Origin: Neonectria sp. B-13
Lineage: Eukaryota > Ascomycota > Sordariomycetes > Hypocreales > Nectriaceae
Assembly (NCBI GenBank): GCA_002682825.1
Contig: NOKP01000011.1
Coordinates: 434,420 to 498,419, forward strand
Length of the DNA stretch: 64,000 nt
Reading direction: 5' to 3'
A program made the position numbers and the translations under genes. Below, in pieces: positions 1 through 9,486 of this stretch. The notes beneath the pieces were generated by a model. The model ran no database searches. It had not been told where the DNA came from and was given only the letters and a program-made list of their open reading frames with translations. Positions within the stretch are counted from its first letter, which is position 1. Each line of letters begins with the position of its first letter.

Positions 1-1572
1 AGATCAAGGTCTTGTCAACGGCCCACATCGACCAATATGGAAACTGGCAAGTGTAGGGGTGTGTCGAATCCCGTATGTTTGATGAGTAGAACTCTCTATG
101 CTTTCGCACTATCTCCAGTGCGGCTTCGCAAGCTAAGGATTATGTTCATCACGCGATTTTGCACCCGTCACAACCACGACCTTAGAATACCTGAACTTTG
201 ATAGCTCCAGCGGCTATGCCGGCATTTCAGATGAAACTGTTTAATCCTATGACATCTGGCCACGGCATATTATCACAAAGAAGGCAGTCCGGCCCTGCCG
301 CGCACTTCAGGGTCAAGGGATTGATCCTAGGTTATCCGGCCGCGGCGGATGATTGTCATTGTCACTAGCAAGGTAGACGGGTCGGGCCGCAGCAGTCAGG
401 GGTTGAGGATGTTCGTCACACCATGTTACGCCCGTCTTGGCTGTGACCTTAAGAGTCGCCGAACTCTAATAACTTAATCCGAGATGATTATCACAAAGAA
501 GGTGGCCGGGCCGGGCCGCGTATCGCTAGGGTCAGGGGTGTTCATGACACAATGTTCCATGAACCCCCAAGCTCCACCACGTGGTCTCATGCCTGTCATA
601 ACCACGACCTTGGAATCGCTGAACTTTAATAACCTCCAGCGGCTGGCTATGCCTGCCTTTAGCTTCAATCCTGGGTCATCTGGTCTTGATGGGCGGTTAT
701 CATAAAGAAGGTGGCCAGGTCGGGCCGCGCGCCTCTATGGTTAAGAGTGAAGCATGGACTAGTTTGACAGCTTGTAGATATTTATAATAGGTCTAGGAAA
801 ATATAGGCCAACTAAGCTAAAAATGCTTTTGATGTCGAGCCTGTACCAAAGAGGACATCTCAGCCGGTTAGCTCTCTACGAGAAGTGATTATTATATCAG
901 TGCAACCCCTTCCGAAAGATACCGTAACAGCTTAGTGCAACTTCATTGTAAGTCACGTATGCACTTGATGCCCTTACGTACAAGTAAGCAAGCACATGTT
1001 TTTGCTCCTCGATAAGGCTTGTTAGATTGACTAAAGGATTGGTCGAAAGATTCGGTACTGAGCCCCTGGAAATAATGAGCGCGACCATATGTGGATTCTC
1101 CTGCAATTTTACAATACGACCCTGATCTATGGTCTGGGCCTCAGTGCTCGTCATTTTGGTGGGCTGAGAAAGTGCACTAGACCTAAAATGCCGACCTCCG
1201 AGAACAATGCTGGTGAAGGACAAGCATGTCGATGGAACAGAGCGATATTCGAAGTATCCAACTTCAGGACCGGGATGAACTTGAAGGGATTCAGTTAACG
1301 CCGTTGTCTTATCCCCAATTCAAGGGCTAAAAAGAACACTAACTTCTATTGGAAGGTTTCATCCGAACACGAATTGCGGATGTTAGGATGTGTAACTTTT
1401 ATCCTGATGGAACATTAGTAGAATCCGTGAGGAGGGCAATCAGTCGTTGATGTGCCGTGATGTCACGACTAAGAAGCTCATCGGGGTTAACGGGCAGGCA
1501 TAAAAAGCGTGTTAAGTCGCTCTCGATATAGTTCAATCTCAGCACCGTTAAACCAACAGGATTGTAACAGCC
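1..1572. other. Gene-free AT-richer stretch with degenerate repeats
   Basis: No recognisable gene. The first 735 bases carry the degenerate repeat array listed separately. A minus-strand open frame at about 897-1155 (85 residues from an internal Met) has fairly protein-like composition, but I recognise no family and no splice partners, so it could be a relic or chance. The last 200 bases are the probable promoter and leader of the amidase that starts at 1573. Confidence 0.6.
150..735. repeat. Degenerate tandem-like repeat array, about 210-bp period
   Basis: A module reading roughly 'attatcacaaagaagg' followed by a 'ggccgggccgcg' GC block starts near 271, 484 and 697, with a more worn partial copy near 347. 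A second module, 'cataaccacgaccttggaat' followed by 'ctgaacttt(a/g)ata' and 'ctccagcggct', occurs near 167 and 590, with a shortened version near 430-470. Copies differ by many substitutions and by indels. The two modules keep the same order, which points to a decayed tandem duplication and not to a protein-coding repeat. Short overlapping open frames on both strands here are by-products. Confidence 0.65.
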
Positions 1573-3528
1573 ATGAAGCTCCAAACCTCTCTTTTGGCAC
1601 TCTGCCCCACGGCCACGATAGCCCTTACGCTTCTGAATGGCACTCTTTTCCAATCGACCTTCTTGTCAGAATTACAAGACCAAGTCTTCCGAATTGGTGA
1701 CCTCCAGTACTTGGCTGTCACTTCGGATCCGGTCTTGTCCGTTCCGAGCGCGTTGGATCCTTCTCAGGGTCCAGTCACATACATCTCCGCTCTTTCTGCT
1801 ACTACAACCGGGGACCAGCTGAAAAAGATCATCAATGGTTCCTTGGGACAGGACGATGTCTTCATCGAAGGCTTCCTAGGAGATGTCCTTGTCAGCGCAA
1901 GTGGTCCCGAAGACCTCGATGCGTCAGTCATTGACTATCTCGAGGGCCTCGGGTCAAACATCATCTACGCCAATGCTGATGGGCCAACCACCTGCGGGAA
2001 CTCAACGCTTGTTCCGTGCCCTTTGTTCGCAATTTCAGACGGCGAAAGCCTCTGGCTCAGCAGGGTCGAGCTGATGTACGCCGACACGTACAGGACGTTT
2101 GTGACCGGCACGTACGAGTCGAACGGCGAATACAGGGCTTTTACGCAGTCCGAAGCCGGTTGGGGCTATGCCCTGATTCCCGTTCCTTCAAGACTCTACA
2201 GCACCGAGGACGACAGGCCCTTGGCAGGTCAGCGCATTGGTGTCAAGGACATATATGACTTGAAGGGAATCCAGACGACTGCGGGCAGCCAAGCATACAC
2301 TGCAGTCAACGATATCGCTGGCAAAACAGGACCAGCTCTTCAACGGATTATCGACCTGGGCGGAGTCGTTGTCGGCAAGCAGAAGACAGCCCAATTTGCC
2401 TCTCCCGCGGCCGCTTGGGAATGGAACGACGCGTTTTACCCCCGAAGCCCCCGTGGCGACACTTTCCTTAGCTGTTCTGCCTCCTCTTCTGGGGCTGGCT
2501 GCTCTATTGCCGCCTACGACTGGCTTGACTTTGCCGTCGGCACCGACACTGGCCTTTCCGTCCGACAGCCGGCCGCATTCTCAGGCACCTATGGCAACAG
2601 GCCTTCACAGGGAATGGTCCTCATGGATAACATTGTAACCAATGCTTTCAACGCCGATACTGCCGGTGTCTTTGCTCGCGATCCCGCCAAGTGGGCGACT
2701 TTTGCCAAGAACTGGTACGATCCGTCGCTCCATCAGGACACGTCTGTGAATGGGCTGCCTGCTCTATCAGTGCCCGACGATCGTACGTTTCCTAAGCGCA
2801 TCCTCTACCCGGTCGACCATCTCCCACTGCAGAACCCTGCCGCCGAGATCATCCTTCAGAAGTTCTTGAGCGATGCATCGGCGGCTTTGGATGCTACTGT
2901 GGAGAAATTCAACCTGACTGAGACGATCGAGGATGTGGTTGGCCGACCCCTCTTGGAAGTACTCGCAGATCTAAGTGTTCTGTGGACACATGATTTGATC
3001 AAGGAGACCGCCGAGCCACTGCTGGCAAAGTACAGCCCGGGGTTTCCCCCCATTGACCAGCCGTTTCGCCAGGTCTTCCACACCGTGACCGTTGATGACG
3101 ACACGTACAAAGCAGCCATAGCAAACCGAACCCGCGACGCGGCACTCTGGCATGATGAGGTCCTCTTCTCCACCGAAGAATCCTGCTCCGAGGCTATCAT
3201 GGTCTACGACATCGGAACGGGCGGGCTTCCTTCGTTCCGTGAGGAGGATCTCAATGACTCTCCAGGAGCTGCGCTCCCTGTTGATCCCCGAGGCCCTCGT
3301 GCGGCGTCCACTACTGCTTCATATTTTGGCGACGCAGACTATACGGTTCCCATTGGGCAAGTATCGTACTTCAGTAATGTCACTTTCCAGGAGGAGATCA
3401 TGCCAGTGACAGTCAACCTTGTGGCCAAGAGGGGTTGCGACTTTGTTCTATTCAACCTGATCAACGAGCTGGCTGACCAGGGGGTTCTGAGGACTGTCTT
3501 GACGGGACAGCAGGCCTTTGCCAGCTGA
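1573..3528 (+). CDS. Secreted amidase-signature family protein
   Basis: Single-exon 651-residue protein. Residues 1-20 look like a signal peptide. Residues about 30-200 are a fungal N-terminal extension. The amidase-signature (AS) core follows. The Ser-cisSer-Lys triad is recognisable: Lys225 in GVKDIYDLKG, the cis-Ser in the SSSGAGCS segment (about 305-306), and the nucleophile Ser329 in GTDTGLSVRQPA. The usual GSDTGGSIR motif is slightly changed (GTDTGLSVR), but the catalytic residues remain. AS enzymes hydrolyse C-N amide bonds. The substrate cannot be read from sequence, and the signal peptide argues against a GatA role in tRNA amidation. The longer start at 1573 is preferred because it supplies the signal peptide. 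It stands alone in an AT-rich area. Confidence 0.85.
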   Translation: MKLQTSLLALCPTATIALTLLNGTLFQSTFLSELQDQVFRIGDLQYLAVTSDPVLSVPSALDPSQGPVTYISALSATTTGDQLKKIINGSLGQDDVFIEGFLGDVLVSASGPEDLDASVIDYLEGLGSNIIYANADGPTTCGNSTLVPCPLFAISDGESLWLSRVELMYADTYRTFVTGTYESNGEYRAFTQSEAGWGYALIPVPSRLYSTEDDRPLAGQRIGVKDIYDLKGIQTTAGSQAYTAVNDIAGKTGPALQRIIDLGGVVVGKQKTAQFASPAAAWEWNDAFYPRSPRGDTFLSCSASSSGAGCSIAAYDWLDFAVGTDTGLSVRQPAAFSGTYGNRPSQGMVLMDNIVTNAFNADTAGVFARDPAKWATFAKNWYDPSLHQDTSVNGLPALSVPDDRTFPKRILYPVDHLPLQNPAAEIILQKFLSDASAALDATVEKFNLTETIEDVVGRPLLEVLADLSVLWTHDLIKETAEPLLAKYSPGFPPIDQPFRQVFHTVTVDDDTYKAAIANRTRDAALWHDEVLFSTEESCSEAIMVYDIGTGGLPSFREEDLNDSPGAALPVDPRGPRAASTTASYFGDADYTVPIGQVSYFSNVTFQEEIMPVTVNLVAKRGCDFVLFNLINELADQGVLRTVLTGQQAFAS

Positions 3529-5385
3529 GTTAAATCCTAATGGTACATGGTTTCGCGAGCTTGATCTCAGCTGTATTTAGACTAAACATCTAAGCGTTTT
3601 GGTAATGTTTGCACCTTGGTGTTGACAACGGCTTGTGGCCATAAACTCTGCTTTTCGCCACGTTACCATACAAGACTACTCTAATACGTGTATGTAGTAA
3701 AAACTAGTCTGGAAAATCACTCTGCTTTCAATTTGATTTTCTTTTATGAACTTTGAGATTGTGTGCTTCTTGATTGTGACCTCACACAATACTCGGCTCT
3801 TCCAATGTCATTTGATATCTTCCGCGCTATCTACCTATCGTACTACAAAGACAGCATTTACAAGTCGTGCAACCCCGCCTCGGATCTTATAAAGTTTCCG
3901 TCACCATCCGAGCTCCCGGAGGAAGAGAAAGACACCCACTTCTTCAAGATCCTCGGGTTACTTAAATTGACTAGCCGAGCCAGGGTGGCCGTCGATATAA
4001 TCGATATGACACGATACGGTGCGATGTCGGTCAGCTCACTCACTCGCTCACTCAATTCATTAAGGCCTGGCGGCTCCAGAGCCGAAAGGGCAACTGTAGC
4101 TTATGTATAGTACGCTTCCAAACCCATGTTGCAAATCACCAAGCCCATCCAATAGCCTCTTCCTGCTTTTTCCTCCCTACTCCATCATTTTTGTACGGGT
4201 TCCCGTGGTTTTATTAGTATCCTTCGCAAACAATGTTGAAGGCGCTTCTCTAAGTTCTCAGCGTCCTATCTAGATGAAGCATCGCCTGCTACCCGTGGCA
4301 TGCCGTTTAAAGAATTGAGATATCTGAAAGGCAGATAATTTGTCAAAACTGTCCGCCTGTGGTGTATACTTGGAGATATCCATAGTAAGGGAGCCGTCGT
4401 GGCTTAGTCGTAAGTTCAGCCTGCTATTTCTTTCAGCAATCGAGACAGTGAGGCAAAGCACCTAGTTAAGTACTTCATATACGACGTAGCGAAGAGATCG
4501 AAAGAGGGATAAGTCGGTGTGGCCTCTCCTGCGGGAGACACACCACTGCACGTGGACAGACACTTTTGATATTTGCTTTGAGCATTGTCGTGTTATGTAG
4601 ACTAGTCTGGATACTAGACTAGGCAACCAGAGTGGTAGGCCGTCGCACGGTTGCGCTGTTGGTTAACTAAACTGCACCTACGGATAGTCCACGGCTGTCT
4701 CGTTTCGGAGGCCTTCGCCCCAAATACGAGACGTACAGGGGCCTACCTAGCTGAGGCGTTGGAGCTAGCACATTTATGGTACTAGCAGCATCGCGCCAGC
4801 TTGCATTTCTGAGCCTGCGATCTATGCTAGCGTGTGCCATCAATCGGATGGTCGCAGCCCGAATAAGCCTCTCGCTGCAAGGGGGGGGAAAAAGACTGTC
4901 TCCCTCCTGTTACCCCTCCTGGCGAGATGCAAAGGCCACGGGCTGTTGCTTTTGAATGGAATAGATGTGACGAGACAGCATCAAAATAAGAGGAAGCTTA
5001 TGGACGGCTTGATGGACTGGTAGACTCCAGCTTTACCAGGTGACGCAAATGCCGTCGAGGTATCTAAGAGAAAGTTGGCGAGAAGAGGTGGAAGCAGCAA
5101 ATATCCCCGGCAGTCCACTAACATGTGGCTGTTTCTACCTGACGCATCGTTGGACCCACTACCAGTCCCTCTGCCCTTTGTCCCATTGCCAGGCATCTTG
5201 TCCTATTGGCCTGTCGTTGAAGGTACGTATTTGTAGTGAAACCACACCTCGACCAAGCCAAACAGTCGCGACGGCAAGACAAAGAAACCCATAGCCTTGC
5301 GCTCAACAAGCCTTTTCGCCGGCCAGTGTGGGCGCTGATAGAAACCCAACCATCCCTCCTACATCACATCAGGACGTTCTTAGCC
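3529..5385. other. Intergenic, one dispersed repeat copy, no convincing gene
   Basis: Holds a 115-codon plus-strand open frame (3763-4110) with no recognised motif and no splice context, which I leave as unproven. The stretch 4285-4415 carries one copy of the short inverted repeat that recurs at 7565-7690. The last 300 bases are the likely promoter of the gene starting at 5386. Confidence 0.5.
4285..4415 (-). repeat. Dispersed repeat, copy 1 (minus orientation)
   Basis: Read on the minus strand, this segment translates around MDISKYTPQADSFDKLSAF and matches the plus-strand segment at 7565-7690, which reads MDISKYATEVKSDDKLSAF, with one codon-sized indel. The nucleotide match runs over roughly 110-120 bp at about three-quarters identity. 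The two copies face each other across the intact gene at 5386-6929. They may be fragments of an old mobile element or of a duplicated gene. I cannot name the family. Confidence 0.6.
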
Positions 5386-6929
5386 ATGATTATTCCAGCA
5401 AGTCGCAGCGAGCAACACCCGGTGAACGGTGATCCCGCCCAAACCCCAGTTGCCGCGCAGCCCTCGAAAAAGGCATTCGAGTTGACATCCGACGCCCATC
5501 CGTCCCCCCCAAAGAGGGCTCGATTGACTCAACCAGGGACGCAAGGGCTCGGAGTCGCCAACAAGAAAGTAGAGCAGACGGACAAGGTATGTCAACATTC
5601 CCTCGCGCAAAATACCGACTAACGAATAAGCTGGTGCAGACGACTCTACCAGAGCCCAACCCCCCGCAGCATCTACGCACCTCGACCCTTGAGCACAAGG
5701 TCGAGCTGTTAGAGCAAGTCTCTCCGTCCACGCGGAAACGGCAGATCGCCGACAGCGTCGACAGCGAACGCCAGTTGAAGCCGGCGCGGTTGACACGGAA
5801 AAACTTGATCCTGCTCGACAAGATGACGAAAAAGAAAACCACCATGGCGTCGGCGTCTGGTCTGTTGGAATCCACGGCTGAGCGGTCGTCAGCAAATACC
5901 ACCTCGACGACGATGTCTAGCTTCGCAATGCAGTCCCTGATGAATGGCATCCTCGACCCATTTGACTCCACGGCTCCTACAAACTTGGAGGAGATCCGCA
6001 ATCGACATGCCCTATCCCGCGAATCCCCTTCGCCCACTGAGTCAATGTACGACGGCTACGTTGACGGAGTTGCGCATGCCACGAATGAGGCTGCCATGCT
6101 CGTCCATACGGTGCCAAAAATGCTGAAGGAGTATCCACGATCGGGTTATCAATCGGCCTTCAACCAAGCATTCTCGGGGTTTCCAAAGAACGTTGGCTTC
6201 AATAATGGCCTATCTGCCCCGCAGCCTGACTTTGTCGAGGGCCCTCGGGTGAAAGGGTTTTGTCCATTCCCCGTCAGCGAGCATGTCAGCGGCGCCGTTC
6301 TTCACAAGGATGACCCATATTCCGTGACGCTACCACATATCGCCGGGGAGTGGAAGGGACGCGACAGGGATATGAGAATAGCAAGAATGCAGAGCTCTTA
6401 TGACGGAGCGGCCCTTGTCTATGCGAGGAACCAGGCCCTCTCCTACCTTGGGAAACCTGACCCCCCGGGCCATGCCGAGATCACGACTTTCACCACGGAC
6501 GGCACTAGCTTGAACCACTATGCACACTATGCTGCCCCATCGGAAGACGGTATGCTCAAATACCACCAGTATCACTACGCGAAGACAGACCTTTTAATGT
6601 CTCGCCAAGACTACAACAAGGGCAGGAAAGGGCTTAGAAATGCACAGGAATACGCAAAGAAACAATCGTGCGCCCTAAGGGATCAGCTAAAGAAGCACTG
6701 GAAGCAGCGCCGCGGCGGCGTTCGTCCCATCGCCGGCACTTCCGAGGAGACGAACACTAATGAACACAAAGGTGGCTACGAGATGGCTGAACAGCCCTGC
6801 CCATCAACAGCGTCCTCTTTTCCGAGGTTGTTCCTACCTGCGAATGACTCTGTTCCGACTAACAAGCGCAAGGCATTCTCGTCGCCGGGATCGCCTCCTG
6901 AGTCCCCCCGGAAAAAGCGCAAGGGATGA
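5386..6929 (+). CDS. Hypothetical basic, low-complexity, probably nuclear protein
   Basis: Two exons, 5386-5586 and 5640-6929, joined across a 53-bp intron (GTATGT donor, CTAAC branch site, GTGCAG acceptor), giving about 496 residues. I recognise no domain. Basic PPKRAR-type and SPRKKRKG-type patches near the N- and C-termini look like nuclear localisation signals. The first 150 residues and the C-terminal 60 are rich in Ser, Pro, Thr and Lys and are probably disordered, while residues about 190-400 are more ordered (several Tyr/His-rich stretches). The gene sits alone between two inverted repeat copies. The open frame, the clean intron and the lack of stops suggest a real gene, perhaps lineage-restricted. 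Confidence 0.65.
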
Positions 6930-7564
6930 CGAAAGGAGGGAATACCACCACTCGCATCCCGATGACAGGGTCACTTACTTGGCTTGAGGATTCATGTGAT
7001 GGGAGTTGAGAGCAGTATAACATAGATAGAGTTAGGGCAGGTTAGGATTGGCTTAAGGTTTAAGTTAGGGATAGAGTTGAGGTTAAGGATTATATTAGCC
7101 TTGGGAATATATGTTCTTATCAAGATATCCAGAAGTTGACAGTTGCCACTCGTGTGTCCCGCCACCCTCGACCGCAAGGCACTTTATGTCAGGTGGTCAG
7201 CGCTGGCAGTACCCAACATGTCCAGTGACCAACTCCACAAGCCTCTTCAATTCGATTCCTACACAGTATAAGTTAGCCATTTCCCACAATGTCAAGGCCA
7301 CGCTCCTTAGCTTTAAACCACCGCAGCTTGATGACCTTAATCGCTAAGGAGACACCCACGCTTGTGCAATTCAACAGCTCCAACTCTACTCCAGCTTTTC
7401 ACAAGTGACCAACCTAAATAACAAGGGCACAAACTGTGTTCCTTCGGGGATGGTCGGGTATCCTTGTAGCCTTACGACCCAGGTGTGAATCGGGATGTCG
7501 GCCGATGTAACAGCCGACAAGAGGCTTCCTACCAGATGGACGCGTCAGGAAAGAAGAACACACC
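6930..7564. other. Intergenic with degenerate TTAGGG-like tract
   Basis: No gene seen. Positions about 7015-7100 are a purine-rich tract in which 'gttaggg', 'gttagga' and 'gttaagg' recur irregularly, resembling a decayed interstitial telomere-like repeat. A comparable CCTAA-rich tract lies at 27785-27865. Confidence 0.45.
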
Positions 7565-7690
7565 ACCGAACCATCGTGGCTCTCTCATGGATATCTCCAA
7601 GTATGCAACAGAGGTGAAGAGTGATGACAAATTATCTGCTTTTCAGATATGTCGGCTTTTCGAACGGCATGGTCCTACCACACGCCTACA
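7565..7690 (+). repeat. Dispersed repeat, copy 2 (plus orientation)
   Basis: Partner of the minus-orientation copy at 4285-4415. The shared core includes 'atggatatctccaagtat' and, after a small indel, 'gacaaattatctgc(c/t)tttca' and 'cggcatg'. It lies immediately upstream of the APH-type kinase relic, so it may once have been part of the same transcript or insertion. Confidence 0.6.
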
Positions 7691-7696
7691 GAGTTG

Positions 7697-8216
7697 GAGG
7701 CCAAGGTAGACAAGGTCCGATTGGAGCTCTCAATTCTCTTCTAGGTCGACTACCCAATGGCTCTATAATACAACGATTTCTTAGAACAACATCCATGTGG
7801 ACGAGGCCACAGGTCATATTACGGGCATTGTCGATCGGACTAATGCTATAATCGCCTCGTTTGGTGTTTCTCTCTATGGCCTTGAGACTCTACTTGGTGT
7901 TCAGACTTGGACTAGTTGGCACTTTCACCCTAGCCATCTTAGCCTCTGGGAGCATTTCTGGAAAGTGTTCTACTCGAAAGTTGGAAATATCTCAGCAGAG
8001 GACCAGCGTTCAATTAAAGTCGCAAGGCTATTTGGATTGTTTCGTGCCTACGGCTTCACAGGCAAGGGCCGGTCAAATCGTGTATCTCACGGCGTTATGC
8101 TCGGTCTGGACAGAGGACACGTCCCCAAACTCAGCACAGGAACTCTTCTGTTCCGAGAGGGCTCTCTCTATTGCAAAGGGCCTTTTGGTTTTGCCACGAG
8201 AAAATTATGTGTTTAA
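7697..8216 (+). pseudogene. Relic of a fungal APH-type phosphotransferase (C-terminal half)
   Basis: Fragments in two frames together resemble the C-terminal lobe of fungal aminoglycoside-phosphotransferase/choline-kinase-like proteins. One frame reads YNDFLEQ just before about 7787, where the family has an HGDL-type catalytic loop. After a frameshift the other frame reads NIHVDEATGHITGIVDR, matching the usual N-hydrophobic-VD...GIVDW metal-binding segment with Trp changed to Arg. It continues with SLYGLETLLGVQ and HPSHLSLWEHFWKVFY, typical of the family. Two stops lie upstream of the loop (in the codons before DYPMAL and before YNDF). The catalytic His is lost. No N-lobe is visible. This is a dead gene fragment. 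Confidence 0.65.
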
Positions 8217-9486
8217 TATTGTCGGATCGCGCAATCATATTTCCAAAAATTCACTGATTGTATTTTTACTCCACTTTATTCCCATATCCCTCTATCAAAT
8301 TCACCACTCGGTACTCTCTATGAATCGTTTTCATTCAACGCTGCTCATCTTGCTCCCCGAATTTAGAGATCTAAACTTTCGATAAGAATGGTATTCTCCA
8401 TGCTGAGATTCGCTAGTGCAGAAGGGAGAACAGAAAGAGCAGGCTTAGACACTACGTGTCCTGTTTGTTTGATTAAGGGCGCACACGATCATGATTCGTT
8501 TTGATTCACGTGTCTTGCTCGGATACAAGGGCATTTAATACTATTTTCCACCAACAGACAATTAAATGGAAATCAAGGACGACGGTCCTTCAGAAGATGG
8601 TTGTCATTGCTTTAGCTGCTGATGAGGGCAAGCATAAAATTATGGGAGAAATTTGAGATTTGAGATGACTCAAGTCGTTTGGGTTTCAAACAGAGGATCT
8701 TAATGTAAGTAAGGATCTCTTTTACCCGCTAGGATAGACAGAAATTAAGAGCGCATTTCTCTATGATCATGACCCATAACTGCTAGCAAGAGTAGCAACT
8801 CGGCAAGCACTGTACAACATGACTCTAGGCTCCCGAGATCTCTACATCCTTCAGTCTCACGGGGTTGCATAGCCATAGTATGACAATGCCTACGCGCGCA
8901 AATGGTTGTATCACGGAGACTATCTAAAGGCATTTTCCAGTCATCCCATCTCACCATTCACAGCCCAAACTCGAGTAAGTTGAAGCAGAAAACAATTAAA
9001 CCAAAAAGAGATTTCACTATTGCGCGTATTAAGATCATACTTAAAGAGGCTAATGCTAATTCTCATACTGCTATGTGTCTGTTGTGGAGTCTGAGCATCG
9101 CTGTATAGAATGCACAAGATTGTTAAACTGAATCATTGGATAAGAATCTTGTGGTCCTCCTGCGGGGCAGAAGACAGTCAAACGTAGTCCACCTTTTGTA
9201 TGAGTCTCAGCTAATCTGACGCTGCAGTCACTCAATGTCTCGATTTCTACAGGAGACCGACTGCGGACCTTCAAGATTCCATCGACATTGTGTGACATCC
9301 GGAGATTCGATAGGTTTGGATCGATTGGCTCGCATTATGTCAACTCAGCCGCAATAAGGCAGCCAATGGGGCGCCGACATTGCTGACGTGGCAGCACAGC
9401 CGAAACAGGTCTTGAGACATTATCGTATTCCAGTCTCACAGTCTCCCCTTCAAACGTCAGGTTGAACCAACGACCGGGAAGCACTC
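8217..9486. other. AT-rich intergenic, nothing recognised
   Basis: Mostly AT-rich with short chance open frames. The last 150 bases before 9487 become more GC-balanced and are the probable promoter and leader of the patatin-NACHT gene. Confidence 0.5.

Noticed and set aside
3763..4110. 115-codon plus-strand open frame
   Set aside because: No motif, an isolated position in an AT-rich gap, and no splice or promoter evidence.
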